DNA of 64,000 nucleotides. It comes from Rhizobium sp. Leaf262. GTDB lineage: Bacteria; Pseudomonadota; Alphaproteobacteria; Rhizobiales; Rhizobiaceae. Under the pieces are notes generated by a model. The model was not told the origin of the DNA. It worked only from the letters and a program-made list of their open reading frames with translations, and did no database searches. Made by a program: the position numbers and the translations under genes. This document shows positions 36,452-44,669 of this stretch, in pieces. Positions within the stretch are counted from its first letter, which is position 1. Each line of letters begins with the position of its first letter. Location: assembly GCF_001422245.1 (NCBI RefSeq), contig NZ_LMMM01000001.1, forward strand, positions 187,422 through 251,421, given 5' to 3'.

Positions 36452-37627
36452 TCAGGAGCTTGCCTTGAGGTTTCCGACAACGGCCCGCAACGCTTCCGGG
36501 AAGGAGCGACCAAAGCCATAGGCGCGTTCCGGCGACCAGCCGGTTTCCGGCATGGGAAACTGGGTCACGTCCTTGTACGGCTGCTCAAGCAAAACGGAGA
36601 GCGCATGGGGGAAGCGATTGCCGATCCAGTTCCAACCCATGCCCAGGTCCGGCTCTGTGGGGCAACCACCGGGGTAAGGATGGCCCAGCTCATACTCCGG
36701 CGAAGCTGCCGCCCAGGCATTTTCGAATTGCGTGAAAATATCGCGGCGCTCTGGCGCCCATGTGGGTACGTTTTCCGATGGCCAGATGAAGTTGCAGCGC
36801 AATTCCTTGTCGGCATGGCAATCGAGGCAAAAATCGACGCCGATCTCCTCCATCTTGTTACGTAGGTGGAAAATCTCAGGCGATTTCTCCAGCGACGGAG
36901 CAGTCCATTCCCGGTTGAGATTGGCGCCTACGGCGTTGCTGCGTGTCAGGCCCAAGGCCGAACCATCCGGGTTGCAATTGTGCACGACGTAGAAGACGGC
37001 GGATGACAGAAGCGCGCGCGCTGTGGGATCGGTCTCGTCAAGCAGTCGGTCGACAAGGCCTTCGACAAAATACCCACCCTGTGTCTCGCAGGAGTGCTGG
37101 CGCGAAATGATCCAGCAGGATGGCTTGCCCGGTCCCGGTGTGCCGATGGTTAGCATATCGATGGGACGTCCTTGCACGCTTTCACCTATCGTCGTCAGTG
37201 TGACGAGATCGGACGTCTGCGCTTCGGACAGGAAGGTCATTTCGCGGCCGGGGTCGTAGGGTGCCCAAAAGGCGTAATAGCATATATCGTGTTCAGGCCT
37301 GTGCTCGAAGCTGTAGATCTCGCCGTCGTATTCGCCACGCAATCGAAACCAGGTCGAGCCGTCGTAGCTGGCGACCGGACCGGTGTTTTGCCACATATTC
37401 TCGTAGTCTTCCCGGTTGGCCAGACGCCAACTCAGCGTGTCGTTGGCATTTTCGAAACTGAAGCGGCAGTCTTTGGCCTTCGCACCGCTGACACGAAAAT
37501 GGTACCAGCCAAGAAAGACGTCGCCGGGGTCTTTCTTCAGACGCAGGCGTATATCGCGGTGATCGGTTGCAGAGACGATCTCCCCACTGCCCGACGGTAT
37601 CTTCGATGTGACTGTAACCATTATCAT
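36452..37627 (-). CDS. M14 zinc carboxypeptidase, cytosolic Nna1/AGBL-like
   Basis: A 391-residue metallopeptidase. The ATG at 37627 has CAGGAAA five bases upstream. The zinc ligands are H178 and E181 in RQHSCETQGG and H271 in CLDCHADKELR. NCNPDGS and GANLNREW supply substrate-binding Asn/Arg. The N-terminal 130 residues form the beta domain typical of the cytosolic carboxypeptidase (CCP/Nna1) group (WYHFRVSG, YYAFWAPYD). No signal peptide is visible, so it works inside the cell, probably trimming an imported peptide or gamma-linked amino acid. The peptide-type binding protein encoded upstream supports that. Confidence 0.88.
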   Translation of the reverse strand: MIMVTVTSKIPSGSGEIVSATDHRDIRLRLKKDPGDVFLGWYHFRVSGAKAKDCRFSFENANDTLSWRLANREDYENMWQNTGPVASYDGSTWFRLRGEYDGEIYSFEHRPEHDICYYAFWAPYDPGREMTFLSEAQTSDLVTLTTIGESVQGRPIDMLTIGTPGPGKPSCWIISRQHSCETQGGYFVEGLVDRLLDETDPTARALLSSAVFYVVHNCNPDGSALGLTRSNAVGANLNREWTAPSLEKSPEIFHLRNKMEEIGVDFCLDCHADKELRCNFIWPSENVPTWAPERRDIFTQFENAWAAASPEYELGHPYPGGCPTEPDLGMGWNWIGNRFPHALSVLLEQPYKDVTQFPMPETGWSPERAYGFGRSFPEALRAVVGNLKASS

Positions 37628-37735
37628 TTTCCTGTCTGTCGATGGTTTGGTCGCTGAGCCGGATTTATTGGTGCAGCGAGCAACTTGTCGTTCTGCTGCC
37701 GTGCCGCCATGGCATCAGCGGTGCGAGGGCCGGAT

Positions 37736-37756
37736 AGAGCGGCCTTGATGGCCGCT
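37736..37756 (-). terminator. Hairpin after peptide-type binding-protein gene
   Basis: GAGCGGCC (37736-37743) and GGCCGCTC (37749-37756) make an 8-bp perfect stem with a five-base loop, 20 bases past the stop of the minus-strand binding-protein gene. No T-run follows on the minus strand. Confidence 0.55.
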
Positions 37757-37776
37757 CCTTATTCGTCCGGTGTCGA

Positions 37777-39273
37777 TTATCCCTCGATCTTGGCTCCGCG
37801 CAGGATCGGGAAGCCGTCACCTGTCAGGGTCACACCCTTCAAGCTGGCCTTCAGCGCGAAGATCGGTGCCTGGTGATAGAGGTAGATGACCGGCAAATCC
37901 TTGGCGACGATGGCCTGCGCCTGTTTGAACAGGGCAATACGCTCCTGCGGATCGACAGCCGCGCGGGTGGCATCCAGAATGCGGTCCATTTCCGGGTTGT
38001 TGTATTTGCCGACATTTCGTCCACCCTTGCTCGACAGCACCGGTACCGCCAATGTGTCGAGATCGTTGGCCGATTGCTGGCCGATGGGACCCCAGGATTC
38101 GAAATCGCCGTCAGCGGTCAGTTTCAGCGTGGTCGCGAAGTCGACGACGTTCAGTTTCGTGTCAAAACCGGCTTCGACAGTCATGGCCTGGATAAGTTCA
38201 CCAACGCGCACTGAAAGCGGCCTGTTCGGAACGAGGATGGTGAAAGGAACGGGCTGCTTGACGCCTGCCTCATCGAGAAGTTTCTTGGCCGCCGCCACAT
38301 CGCGAGCGGGAATGGGGAAATCCGTATTATAGAACGGGGAATCCGGGCTGGCGAACTGGTTGGCCGCCTTGTAGTAGCCGGAAAACACGGCATCGACGAT
38401 GGCCTGCTTGTCGAGAGCAAGTTCGAATGCATGTCGCACACGGACATCCTGCATCGGACCTTTGCGCTGGAGGTTGAACATGAGCGCCTGGGAATTGGCG
38501 GCAAAGTTCTGGATCATTGCCAGGCTCGAATCGCTCTTGACGGTATCTGCCAGCGCAGGATCCAGTTTTTCGATCATATCGACATCGCCGGACTGGAGAT
38601 TGGCCAAACGGACGCTATCGGCAGGAATGATACGGAAAATCACGCGATCGAAGGCATAGTCCTTGGCGAAGCGATAGTTCGGATCTTTCTCAAGCGTGAT
38701 CCGATCCTGCGCAACGCGGCTGACGAACTTGTAAGGGCCGACACAGACAGGCGCACGGCCGACATTGGCACCTTCGCGTTCCAGTGCTTTGGGTGAGAAA
38801 TACATGCCATTGCGTTCGGCAAGCGTGCCCAGAAGCTGTGCGGCAGGCTGTGCGACGCGAATGATCACGGTCTGCGGATCGGGCGTTTCGATGGAGGAAA
38901 TGCTGGTAAGATCGGAATAGCGTTGTGTGCCGGGTTTGTGGGCACGGTCGAGATTGATCTTCACGGCAGTGGAATCGAACGGCGTTCCGTCCTGAAACTT
39001 TACATCCTTGGCCAGATGGAGCGTCAGCGCCAGCGCGTCGGGCGACCATTCCCAGCGCTCGGCAAGACCGGGCAGAATATTGAGTTTCGCATCCGTGTAG
39101 AGGAGGCGTTCGCACATAGTCGACAAAACCGAAATGCCCGTGGAGGCGGCGTTGGATACCGGGTCCAGCGCATCGGGATCGTCGGCAAGCGCAATGCGCA
39201 GGTCGGCGGCGTTTGCGGAACCAGCCATCAGACTTCCGGCCAAAATCAGGGCGGTCATAATATTGCGTGACAT
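37777..39273 (-). CDS. Peptide/opine-type ABC solute-binding protein (SBP_bac_5)
   Basis: A 498-residue periplasmic receptor. Residues 1-22 are a signal peptide (MSRNIMTALILAGSLMAGSANA). The mature part has the family-5 fold: LAERWEWSPDALALTLHLAKDVKFQDGTPFDSTAVKINLDRA, CVGPYKFVSRVAQDRITLEKDPNY and VRHAFELALDKQAIVDAVFSGYY. Family members bind dipeptides, opines, nickel or glutathione. No permease or ATPase gene lies beside it, so it must use a transporter encoded elsewhere. One possibility is the Dpp-like system at 56763-60684, though that one has its own receptor. Confidence 0.9.
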   Translation of the reverse strand: MSRNIMTALILAGSLMAGSANAADLRIALADDPDALDPVSNAASTGISVLSTMCERLLYTDAKLNILPGLAERWEWSPDALALTLHLAKDVKFQDGTPFDSTAVKINLDRAHKPGTQRYSDLTSISSIETPDPQTVIIRVAQPAAQLLGTLAERNGMYFSPKALEREGANVGRAPVCVGPYKFVSRVAQDRITLEKDPNYRFAKDYAFDRVIFRIIPADSVRLANLQSGDVDMIEKLDPALADTVKSDSSLAMIQNFAANSQALMFNLQRKGPMQDVRVRHAFELALDKQAIVDAVFSGYYKAANQFASPDSPFYNTDFPIPARDVAAAKKLLDEAGVKQPVPFTILVPNRPLSVRVGELIQAMTVEAGFDTKLNVVDFATTLKLTADGDFESWGPIGQQSANDLDTLAVPVLSSKGGRNVGKYNNPEMDRILDATRAAVDPQERIALFKQAQAIVAKDLPVIYLYHQAPIFALKASLKGVTLTGDGFPILRGAKIEG

Positions 39274-39325
39274 GAATTCGTTCCCTTTATTATTTTTGAG
39301 AATTGCTTGTGTCGTCGCTATCAGG

Positions 39326-39802
39326 TCAACCCGTCACGGACGTCAAAATCAGATCGCTCGACGGATCGGTGATCTGCTGGAGTTCGACGAAATTGCCGTC
39401 CGGGTCGCGGCAATAGCACACCCGCATCGGGCCAACGTCGATCGGTTCGGAGTTGAAGGCCACACCGGCAGCCGAAAGGCGGGCGTGGTCAGCAATGACG
39501 TCGTCGCTGTCGAAGCAGATGTGGGAATAGCCGCGTTGGGATAAGCCGCGATCATCCAGCCGCTCCGATTCTGGAAGGGTGTATTCGAAGATTTCCAGAA
39601 ATGCATTTCCCGCCTTCAAGACGGCGGCGCGTGCGGTGGAATCGGGAATGGTGGTGATCTGACCGGCGAAAGCGGCCATATCTGTTCCGGCCTCCCAGCC
39701 GAAGGAAAAGACTTCCGTAAAGCCGAGCTTGTCCTTGTAAAAAGACAGCGCCCGATCGAGATCACCTGTCGTGATGGATGGATGGTGGATGCCACGTAGC
39801 AT
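39326..39802 (-). CDS. VOC (glyoxalase/dioxygenase fold) protein
   Basis: A 158-residue vicinal-oxygen-chelate protein. Two beta-alpha-beta-beta-beta modules are visible: GIHHPSITTGDLDRALSFYKDKLGFTEV and YSHICFDSDDVIADHARLSAAG. Metal ligands are likely H6 or H7, the Glu in FLEIFEY, His in GYSHICF and Glu in DPDGNFVELQ. Members include glyoxalase I, methylmalonyl-CoA epimerase and ring-cleaving dioxygenases, so the reaction cannot be named. It lies 12 bases after the RidA gene and is probably co-transcribed with it. Confidence 0.85.
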   Translation of the reverse strand: MLRGIHHPSITTGDLDRALSFYKDKLGFTEVFSFGWEAGTDMAAFAGQITTIPDSTARAAVLKAGNAFLEIFEYTLPESERLDDRGLSQRGYSHICFDSDDVIADHARLSAAGVAFNSEPIDVGPMRVCYCRDPDGNFVELQQITDPSSDLILTSVTG

Positions 39803-39814
39803 GGGTTATCTCCT

Positions 39815-40210
39815 TCACGCGTAAGCGGTTGCTTCGATTTCGACAAGAAGATCGGGCGAAAACAGCCGCGAGACCTGAACGAGTGTGCTGGCTGGTTTAT
39901 GGCCGAGGGCGTTGAACGGTCCGACGACTTCACCCCAGTTGGCAAGCGTCGCATCGATGTCCGTCGTGTAGACCCGAATGCCGGCGACATTGGTGTAAGT
40001 CATGCCCGCGTCGGCCAGGACCTTGCCCAGATTTTCGAGAACGACTTTCAACTGGCCCTTCATATCGCCTGCATGCTGCGGCGCTCCATCAGGACCCGTC
40101 GCACATTGGCCCGACAGCGTCAGCACCCGCGACATGCCGCTGACTTCGGTTGCGTGGGCAAAGCCGAAGCCTTCCTGCCAGTTCCAGGGATTGATCGATT
40201 TGGTTTCCAT
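39815..40210 (-). CDS. RidA/YjgF family enamine deaminase-like protein
   Basis: A 131-residue RidA-fold protein with VSGMSRVLTLSGQCATGPDG, GDMKGQLKVVLENLGKVLADAG, VAGIRVYTTDID and LVQVSRLFSPDLLVEIEATAYA. RidA proteins hydrolyse reactive enamines and imines made by PLP enzymes and amino-acid oxidases. The divergent gene set encodes an imine-forming FAD oxidase, so that partnership is natural. It is the first gene of the minus-strand unit and faces the XRE regulator across a 521-base gap. The usual catalytic Arg is probably in VAGIRVY. Confidence 0.85.
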   Translation of the reverse strand: METKSINPWNWQEGFGFAHATEVSGMSRVLTLSGQCATGPDGAPQHAGDMKGQLKVVLENLGKVLADAGMTYTNVAGIRVYTTDIDATLANWGEVVGPFNALGHKPASTLVQVSRLFSPDLLVEIEATAYA

Positions 40211-40731
40211 AGCTGTTCCTTTTTATGGTTCTGTGCTGCGTCAATGGAATGCACGTGCGCGACGCTCGCCAAGGCGTTCGTCTGTTTTGAAGTAAGACAT
40301 GACAAGTTCGATCTGGCGGATGCGCAGGCGCACAGCTTCGCAGCCACAAAGCGTGGCTTCAGACACCGTCGTTCCCCTGTCATGTGACATATTGGCCAAA
40401 CTGTCGCTTTTGACGCTGCGGTGCCCGGCTCTTGTTCTATGTCCAGAAAACGGCAAGCTCACCGTTCGTTCAATGACGCTTATTGTCAGATTGCGTTGCG
40501 TTTTACGCAACGCAATCTGACTTACCTGCGGGGTAAATCCCTTCAGGACTGAGCCGCTAAATAGCTGCGCGCAAAGCAAATTTCAGGCATTTGTGCAGTT
40601 GAAATTTACATGATTTGAGGTTCTGTTTCTCTGAAAAGTTTCATGTTTCATCTCGGCTTGGATGTCACGAGCGACGATTTATCTTGAATTTGTACAGTGC
40701 AAGTGCACACTAATTTCGAAAGGTGAGGGGC
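40211..40731. promoter_or_regulatory. Divergent control region, RidA unit / XRE-oxidase unit
   Basis: A 521-base gap with no supportable gene. It holds the 17-bp perfect inverted repeat at 40485-40521. Just before the XRE gene it has TGTACAGTGCA and a tandem AGTGCA-AGTGCA ending in the palindrome GTGCAC (40691-40708), a plausible operator for autoregulation. AT-rich sequence around 40580-40650 may hold the rightward promoter. A 112-codon minus-strand frame at 40241-40579 lacks domain or start support. Confidence 0.5.
40485..40521. repeat. 17-bp perfect inverted repeat, 3-base loop
   Basis: Arms 40485-40501 (beginning GTCAGATTGCG) and 40505-40521 (ending CGCAATCTGAC) are exact reverse complements with loop TTT. 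The centre reads TTGCGT-TTT-ACGCAA. It is too far from either gene end to be a simple terminator, so it may be a dimeric regulator site or a cruciform. Its position between divergent genes suggests control of both. Confidence 0.6.
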
Positions 40732-41268
40732 GTGCTGGGAAAACGATTGAATGAACTTCGGCTGGCAAAGAATATGTCACTGCGGTCGCTGGCGCAGGAG
40801 ACAGGATTATCTGCGACGTTGCTCAGCCAGGTCGAGCGTGGCGTGACGGAACCGAGCCTCACCACCCTTCGGAAATTGAGTGCAGTTTTTGGAGAATCCG
40901 TTTCTGCCCTGTTCGCCACCAAGGCGGATGATGCGATCTGGATCAGTCGTCCGGGCGAGCGCACGACGATTATCGGGCCGCGCGGAGGCGTGAGTTATGA
41001 GCGGGTTTCCCGCGGCAATGGCCAGATGGAAGTGTTGCGCGCAGTGTTCCAGCCAGGTCAGTTTTCAACCGAACTGCCCATTCGTCACCCATCCATGGAA
41101 TGCGTCTATGTGATACGCGGCGCACTGACGGCTGAGATCGGCGGACAGCAACAGATCATTCAGGCGGGCGAATGCCTGTCCTTCGATGCCAATATCGCGC
41201 ATCGGTATGTAAATGGGGGCGATAAGGACGTGGAGATCATCATGTCTGTCACGCCGCCGGTGCCGTGA
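40732..41268 (+). CDS. XRE-family regulator with C-terminal cupin
   Basis: A 178-residue regulator. The GTG at 40732 is preferred because GGTGAGGGG lies just upstream; a GTG at 40723 is also open. Residues 1-60 are a helix-turn-helix (RLNELRLAKNMSLRSLAQETGLSATLLSQVERG). The C-terminal 75 residues are a cupin barrel (FSTELPIRHPSMECVYVIRGALTAEIGGQQQIIQAGECLSFDANIAHRYVNGG) that senses a small ligand. Its stop overlaps the next gene start as TGATG, so it is made together with the oxidase it probably controls. Confidence 0.9.
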   Translation: MLGKRLNELRLAKNMSLRSLAQETGLSATLLSQVERGVTEPSLTTLRKLSAVFGESVSALFATKADDAIWISRPGERTTIIGPRGGVSYERVSRGNGQMEVLRAVFQPGQFSTELPIRHPSMECVYVIRGALTAEIGGQQQIIQAGECLSFDANIAHRYVNGGDKDVEIIMSVTPPVP

Positions 41269-42434
41269 TGCTTGATTGTCTGATCATCGGCGGGGGTCTG
41301 TTGGGCTCTGCCACCGCATTCAATCTCGCCAGCGAAGGCCTTTCTGTTCTGCTGGTGGAGAAGGGGCAGATCAACGGCGTCGCCTCCAGCCAGAATGCCG
41401 GCAGCCTGCATTTCCAGCTGGAATACAGAATGATCGAAAATGGGGCGGATGCAGCGCGCAAGGCTGCAGAAGCCATGCCGTTGCACCTCGACGCTATGGC
41501 CCGCTGGGGCAATGTCGAAGCAGACCTCGGCACGCCAATCGGCGTCAAGCGGACTGGCGGACTGATGGTTGCCGAGACGCCGGAGCAGGTGGCCGTGTTG
41601 GAACAGAAAGCAGCTTTGGAGCGTGCTTCAGGTCTCGACGTCGAATTGCTGGATCGGGCTGCGCTGGATGGGATTGCGCCTTATCTCGGCCCCGCGGTGA
41701 TTGCCGCCGCCCACTGCAAGGGAGAAGGCAAGGCCGATCCCAAACAGACGACGCTTGCCTTTGCAAGGGCAGCCCTGAAAGCGGGTGCGCAGATCGAAAC
41801 CGACTGTGAAGTGCTGGAGCTTTCGCGGCACGGGGTGGGATGGCGCGCAAAGTTGCAGGACGGTCGGTTCGTTGAGGCCAAAGCCGTCGCAATCACCGCC
41901 GGTGGATGGTCCGGGCGCGTTGCTGCCATGGCAGGCATGCAGATGCCCGTCAGCCCGGTGGGGCTGACTATGACGGTGACCATGCGCACCAAGCCCCTCA
42001 TCCCGCATCTGGTTCAGCATGCCGGGCGAAGGCTATCGTTAAAGCAGACGCCTGAAGGGCAGGTTTTGATCGGCGGTGGCTGGCCTGCGCAACTGCGCCA
42101 TGTCAATGGCATCATCGATCTGGACGCGCGGCCCGCGCTGCAACTGACATCGCTGGCAGGCAATACGGCCGCAGCCGCCTCGGTCGTGCCGAAGCTGGAA
42201 ACATTGCAAGTGATGCGCGTCTGGACCGGCATGACCTCGCTGATTGCCGACCAGTTGCCGCTTCTGGGCGAAATACCCAAGGCGCCTGGACTTTTCATCG
42301 CCACGGGCGGCTCTGCCTTCACGCTGGGTCTCACCTATGCGCGGCTGTTGGCTGACGCCATCTGCGGCAAGCCAGCCATTCTGGATGTTCGCCGGTTCAG
42401 TCCCGGCCGTTTCGGGAGCCTCACCCTTGTCTGA
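41268..42434 (+). CDS. FAD-dependent amino-acid oxidase subunit (OoxB/HcnC/SoxB-like, DAO family)
   Basis: A 388-residue flavoprotein. The ATG at 41268 overlaps the regulator stop. The N-terminal CLIIGGGLLGSATAFNLASEG loop binds FAD; SSQNAGSLHFQ and the C-terminal GLFIATGGSAFTLGLTYARLLAD are typical of the beta subunit of opine oxidase, D-hydroxyproline dehydrogenase and HCN synthase. It should oxidise a secondary amine or D-amino acid to an imine. It forms the catalytic part of a three-component enzyme with the [2Fe-2S] protein and second flavoprotein encoded next, overlapping the former by eight bases. Confidence 0.9.
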   Translation: MLDCLIIGGGLLGSATAFNLASEGLSVLLVEKGQINGVASSQNAGSLHFQLEYRMIENGADAARKAAEAMPLHLDAMARWGNVEADLGTPIGVKRTGGLMVAETPEQVAVLEQKAALERASGLDVELLDRAALDGIAPYLGPAVIAAAHCKGEGKADPKQTTLAFARAALKAGAQIETDCEVLELSRHGVGWRAKLQDGRFVEAKAVAITAGGWSGRVAAMAGMQMPVSPVGLTMTVTMRTKPLIPHLVQHAGRRLSLKQTPEGQVLIGGGWPAQLRHVNGIIDLDARPALQLTSLAGNTAAAASVVPKLETLQVMRVWTGMTSLIADQLPLLGEIPKAPGLFIATGGSAFTLGLTYARLLADAICGKPAILDVRRFSPGRFGSLTLV

Positions 42435-42720
42435 CTCACGACGTCTTGCCGAAAGCAAGGATTTGCATCGCCCGCATGCGGTCTCGATTACCGTCAATGG
42501 TCAGCGTACGCCTGCCCATCCGGGAGAAAGCCTCGCGGCGGCCCTGCTGGCAAGCGGGCATGGCGGCTTTCGCCGAACGCAAAGCGGCAAGCTGCGTGCG
42601 CCTTACTGCAATATGGGTGTGTGCTATGAATGTCTGGTCACTGTCGATGGTCAGAGTGGACAGCGCAGTTGCCTCATCCCTGTCAGGGCCGACATGGTTG
42701 TGGAGCTGGAAAATGTCTGA
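42427..42720 (+). CDS. Small [2Fe-2S] subunit of the oxidase complex (TTG start)
   Basis: A 97-residue protein starting with TTG at 42427, with GGGAG eight bases upstream and the start inside the end of the previous gene. The ligands are C61-x4-C66-x2-C69-x12-C82 (YCNMGVCYECLVTVDG...RSC), the HcnA/OoxA N-terminal-type ferredoxin pattern. Its stop overlaps the next start by eight bases, so all three proteins are coupled for stoichiometric synthesis. It carries electrons between the two flavoproteins. A longer upstream open frame exists but has no homology and runs antisense to codon use of the previous gene. Confidence 0.85.
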   Translation: MSDSRRLAESKDLHRPHAVSITVNGQRTPAHPGESLAAALLASGHGGFRRTQSGKLRAPYCNMGVCYECLVTVDGQSGQRSCLIPVRADMVVELENV

Positions 42721-44158
42721 TTCCCGACCTGTCGATCTGGCAATCGTCGGCGCAGGCCCGGCGGGTCTGGCAGCAGCGTTGACCGGTAGCGAGCAGGGCC
42801 TGCGCGTTGTGGTCATCGATGAGCAGCCGGAGATCGGCGGCCAGATATTCCGCCAGCCGCCGCGCAATTTTCAGGCCGCTCCCAGCAGCGCCTTTCGCAG
42901 CTACCCGTTCGGAACGCAGCTTCTTCAGCAGGCACGGGCCGATGCACGGATAAGGTTTCAGTTGGGAACGACGGTCTGGGGCGTGTTCGAGCCACGGGAC
43001 GGGGGGAGAGGGGTCGAGCTTGGCGTCTCGTCGCAAGAGGGTGGGTCGATCATACGCAGCAAGTCTTTGCTGATCGCCACGGGGGCCTACGACATGCCGG
43101 TCGCCTTTCCGGGCTGGACACGTCCCGGCGTCATGGCGGCTGGGGGGGTTCAGACCTTACTCAAGAGCCAGCATATTCTATCCGCCAAACGCTATGTACT
43201 GGCAGGTTCGCATCCGCTGATTTTCGTGCTTGCGGAACAGCTTTTGAAAGCCGGTGCGGACATTGCGGAAGTGGCGATCTCCCGTCCGTTTCCGGGCCTG
43301 AAGGAAATGTTGAGCGCCATTCCTGTGATGTCAGGACAAGGACGGATCGTCGCTGACTTGATGCGAAGCCTGATGGCTCTGCGCCGCCACAAAGTTCCCC
43401 TCAGTTTCTCAACGACGATCCTGCGCGCAGAAGGAGACGGTGAGGGTGTCGAACGGGTGGTTCTGCGAGGCGTGGATGGAAGCGGAAAGCTGATAGAAGA
43501 CACCGAGCGGGTTGTCGAAGGCGTTGATGGCGTTGCGGTTGGCTATGGCCTGCTTGCCAGCACCGAGCTTGCGCGACAGGCCGGATGTGCCGTGTACTGG
43601 GCGCTGGATCGCGGAGGCTGGTTGGTGCGCCACGATGGCGACATGCAGACATCCCGTGCCGATATCTATGTGGCGGGAGAGCCAGCGGGTATCGGCGGTG
43701 CCAGACGTGCGTTTCTTCAGGGGCGTTTGGCGGGGCTGACGATCAGCGCCGCGACAAAAGGCAGCGATAAGGGTTCGAAGGACATAAGGGACGTGAAGGC
43801 CGCCGTTTCCCAAACGGACAGGTTCGCAGCCACGATGGCAAAAAGCTTCGCGCCCAACCTGGCGCATCTGGCAGCGCTGATGGATGATGCGGCGGTGCTG
43901 TGCCGCTGCGAAGAGGTGACGTCCAAAGATGTCGATGCATTTCTGCAGCAATCACCCTTCGCCACCTCGGTCAATGCGGTCAAGCTGGGATGCCGCACTG
44001 GTATGGGGCCATGTCAGGGGCGATATTGCCAAATGTCGGTTGCAATGAAGCTGGCAGATCGGTGCAACATGCCGATCGAAACCGTCGGGCAGTTCACCGC
44101 GCAGGCGCCGATCCGCCCCGTGCCGCTGAAACATCTGGCCAAGATGAGTATGGATTGA
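42713..44158 (+). CDS. NAD(P)/FAD oxidoreductase subunit (OoxA/HcnB-like) with BFD-type [2Fe-2S]
   Basis: A 481-residue flavoprotein starting at the ATG at 42713. DLAIVGAGPAGLAAALTGSEQG binds FAD, GGQIFRQPP and ATGAYDMPVAFPGW are typical of the alpha subunit, and DGVAVGYGLLASTELARQAGC closes the Rossmann part. Near residue 400 CRCEEVTSKDVD, then KLGCRTGMGPCQGRYC, supply four cysteines for a BFD-like [2Fe-2S] site. It receives electrons from the DAO-type subunit and passes them to the respiratory chain. Convergent MarR gene begins four bases after the stop. Confidence 0.9.
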   Translation: MSDSRPVDLAIVGAGPAGLAAALTGSEQGLRVVVIDEQPEIGGQIFRQPPRNFQAAPSSAFRSYPFGTQLLQQARADARIRFQLGTTVWGVFEPRDGGRGVELGVSSQEGGSIIRSKSLLIATGAYDMPVAFPGWTRPGVMAAGGVQTLLKSQHILSAKRYVLAGSHPLIFVLAEQLLKAGADIAEVAISRPFPGLKEMLSAIPVMSGQGRIVADLMRSLMALRRHKVPLSFSTTILRAEGDGEGVERVVLRGVDGSGKLIEDTERVVEGVDGVAVGYGLLASTELARQAGCAVYWALDRGGWLVRHDGDMQTSRADIYVAGEPAGIGGARRAFLQGRLAGLTISAATKGSDKGSKDIRDVKAAVSQTDRFAATMAKSFAPNLAHLAALMDDAAVLCRCEEVTSKDVDAFLQQSPFATSVNAVKLGCRTGMGPCQGRYCQMSVAMKLADRCNMPIETVGQFTAQAPIRPVPLKHLAKMSMD

Positions 44159-44162
44159 AGCG

Positions 44163-44669
44163 TTAAAGTTCCTCTTTCTCGTCTCCGGACAGGTGATTGC
44201 GTGCCGACTGTTTGACCTGACCGACATGGGTCAGCAGTCCAGAGATAACGATTGGGTCGACATCGCCCATCATGTCTTCCAGCCAGCTTCCATGAGCTTG
44301 CGCCATCGCTTCGAAAGTGGTGCGACCTTTTTCGGTCAGGCACGCGACGATGACGCGGCGGTCATCCGCTGGTCTTTCGCGCAGGACCAGTCCGTCGATT
44401 TCCAGACGCTCGACCAAACCTGTGATATTGCCGTTCGTGACCATGGTGCGCTTCGACAATTCGCCGAGGCGCAAGCCTTGCGGTTCACGATACAATTGCG
44501 ACAGAAGGTCGAACTGCGGCAGCGTTGCGCCGAATTCGCGGCGCAGGCGGCGGCGAATTTCCTGGGATATCAGCTTGGTGGTGGACAGCATGCGCAGCCA
44601 TAGACGAAGCTCTTGCTTCTTGCCTTCCTGCGTCTCACTCATGATAATTTCGAGATCGATTGCCGACAT
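44163..44669 (-). CDS. MarR family regulator 1
   Basis: A 168-residue winged-helix regulator: LWLRMLSTTKLISQEIRRRL, FDLLSQLYREPQGLRLGELSKRTMVTNGNITGLVERLEIDGLVLRERPADDRRVIVACLTEKG. It lies divergent to the isatin hydrolase-like gene and convergent to the oxidase operon. It most likely controls the aromatic locus and itself. The inverted repeat TTGAA-CA-TTCAA at 44732-44743 lies 63 bases upstream of its start. Confidence 0.9.
   Translation of the reverse strand: MSAIDLEIIMSETQEGKKQELRLWLRMLSTTKLISQEIRRRLRREFGATLPQFDLLSQLYREPQGLRLGELSKRTMVTNGNITGLVERLEIDGLVLRERPADDRRVIVACLTEKGRTTFEAMAQAHGSWLEDMMGDVDPIVISGLLTHVGQVKQSARNHLSGDEKEEL

Noticed and set aside
40241..40579. 112-codon minus-strand frame between the RidA and XRE genes
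   Set aside because: No recognisable domain and no clear ribosome-binding site, and it contains the 17-bp palindrome; composition looks non-coding.
42244..42426. Upstream extension of the [2Fe-2S] gene frame
   Set aside because: This part is out of frame with the DAO-type gene and encodes unconserved residues; the real start is the TTG at 42427.
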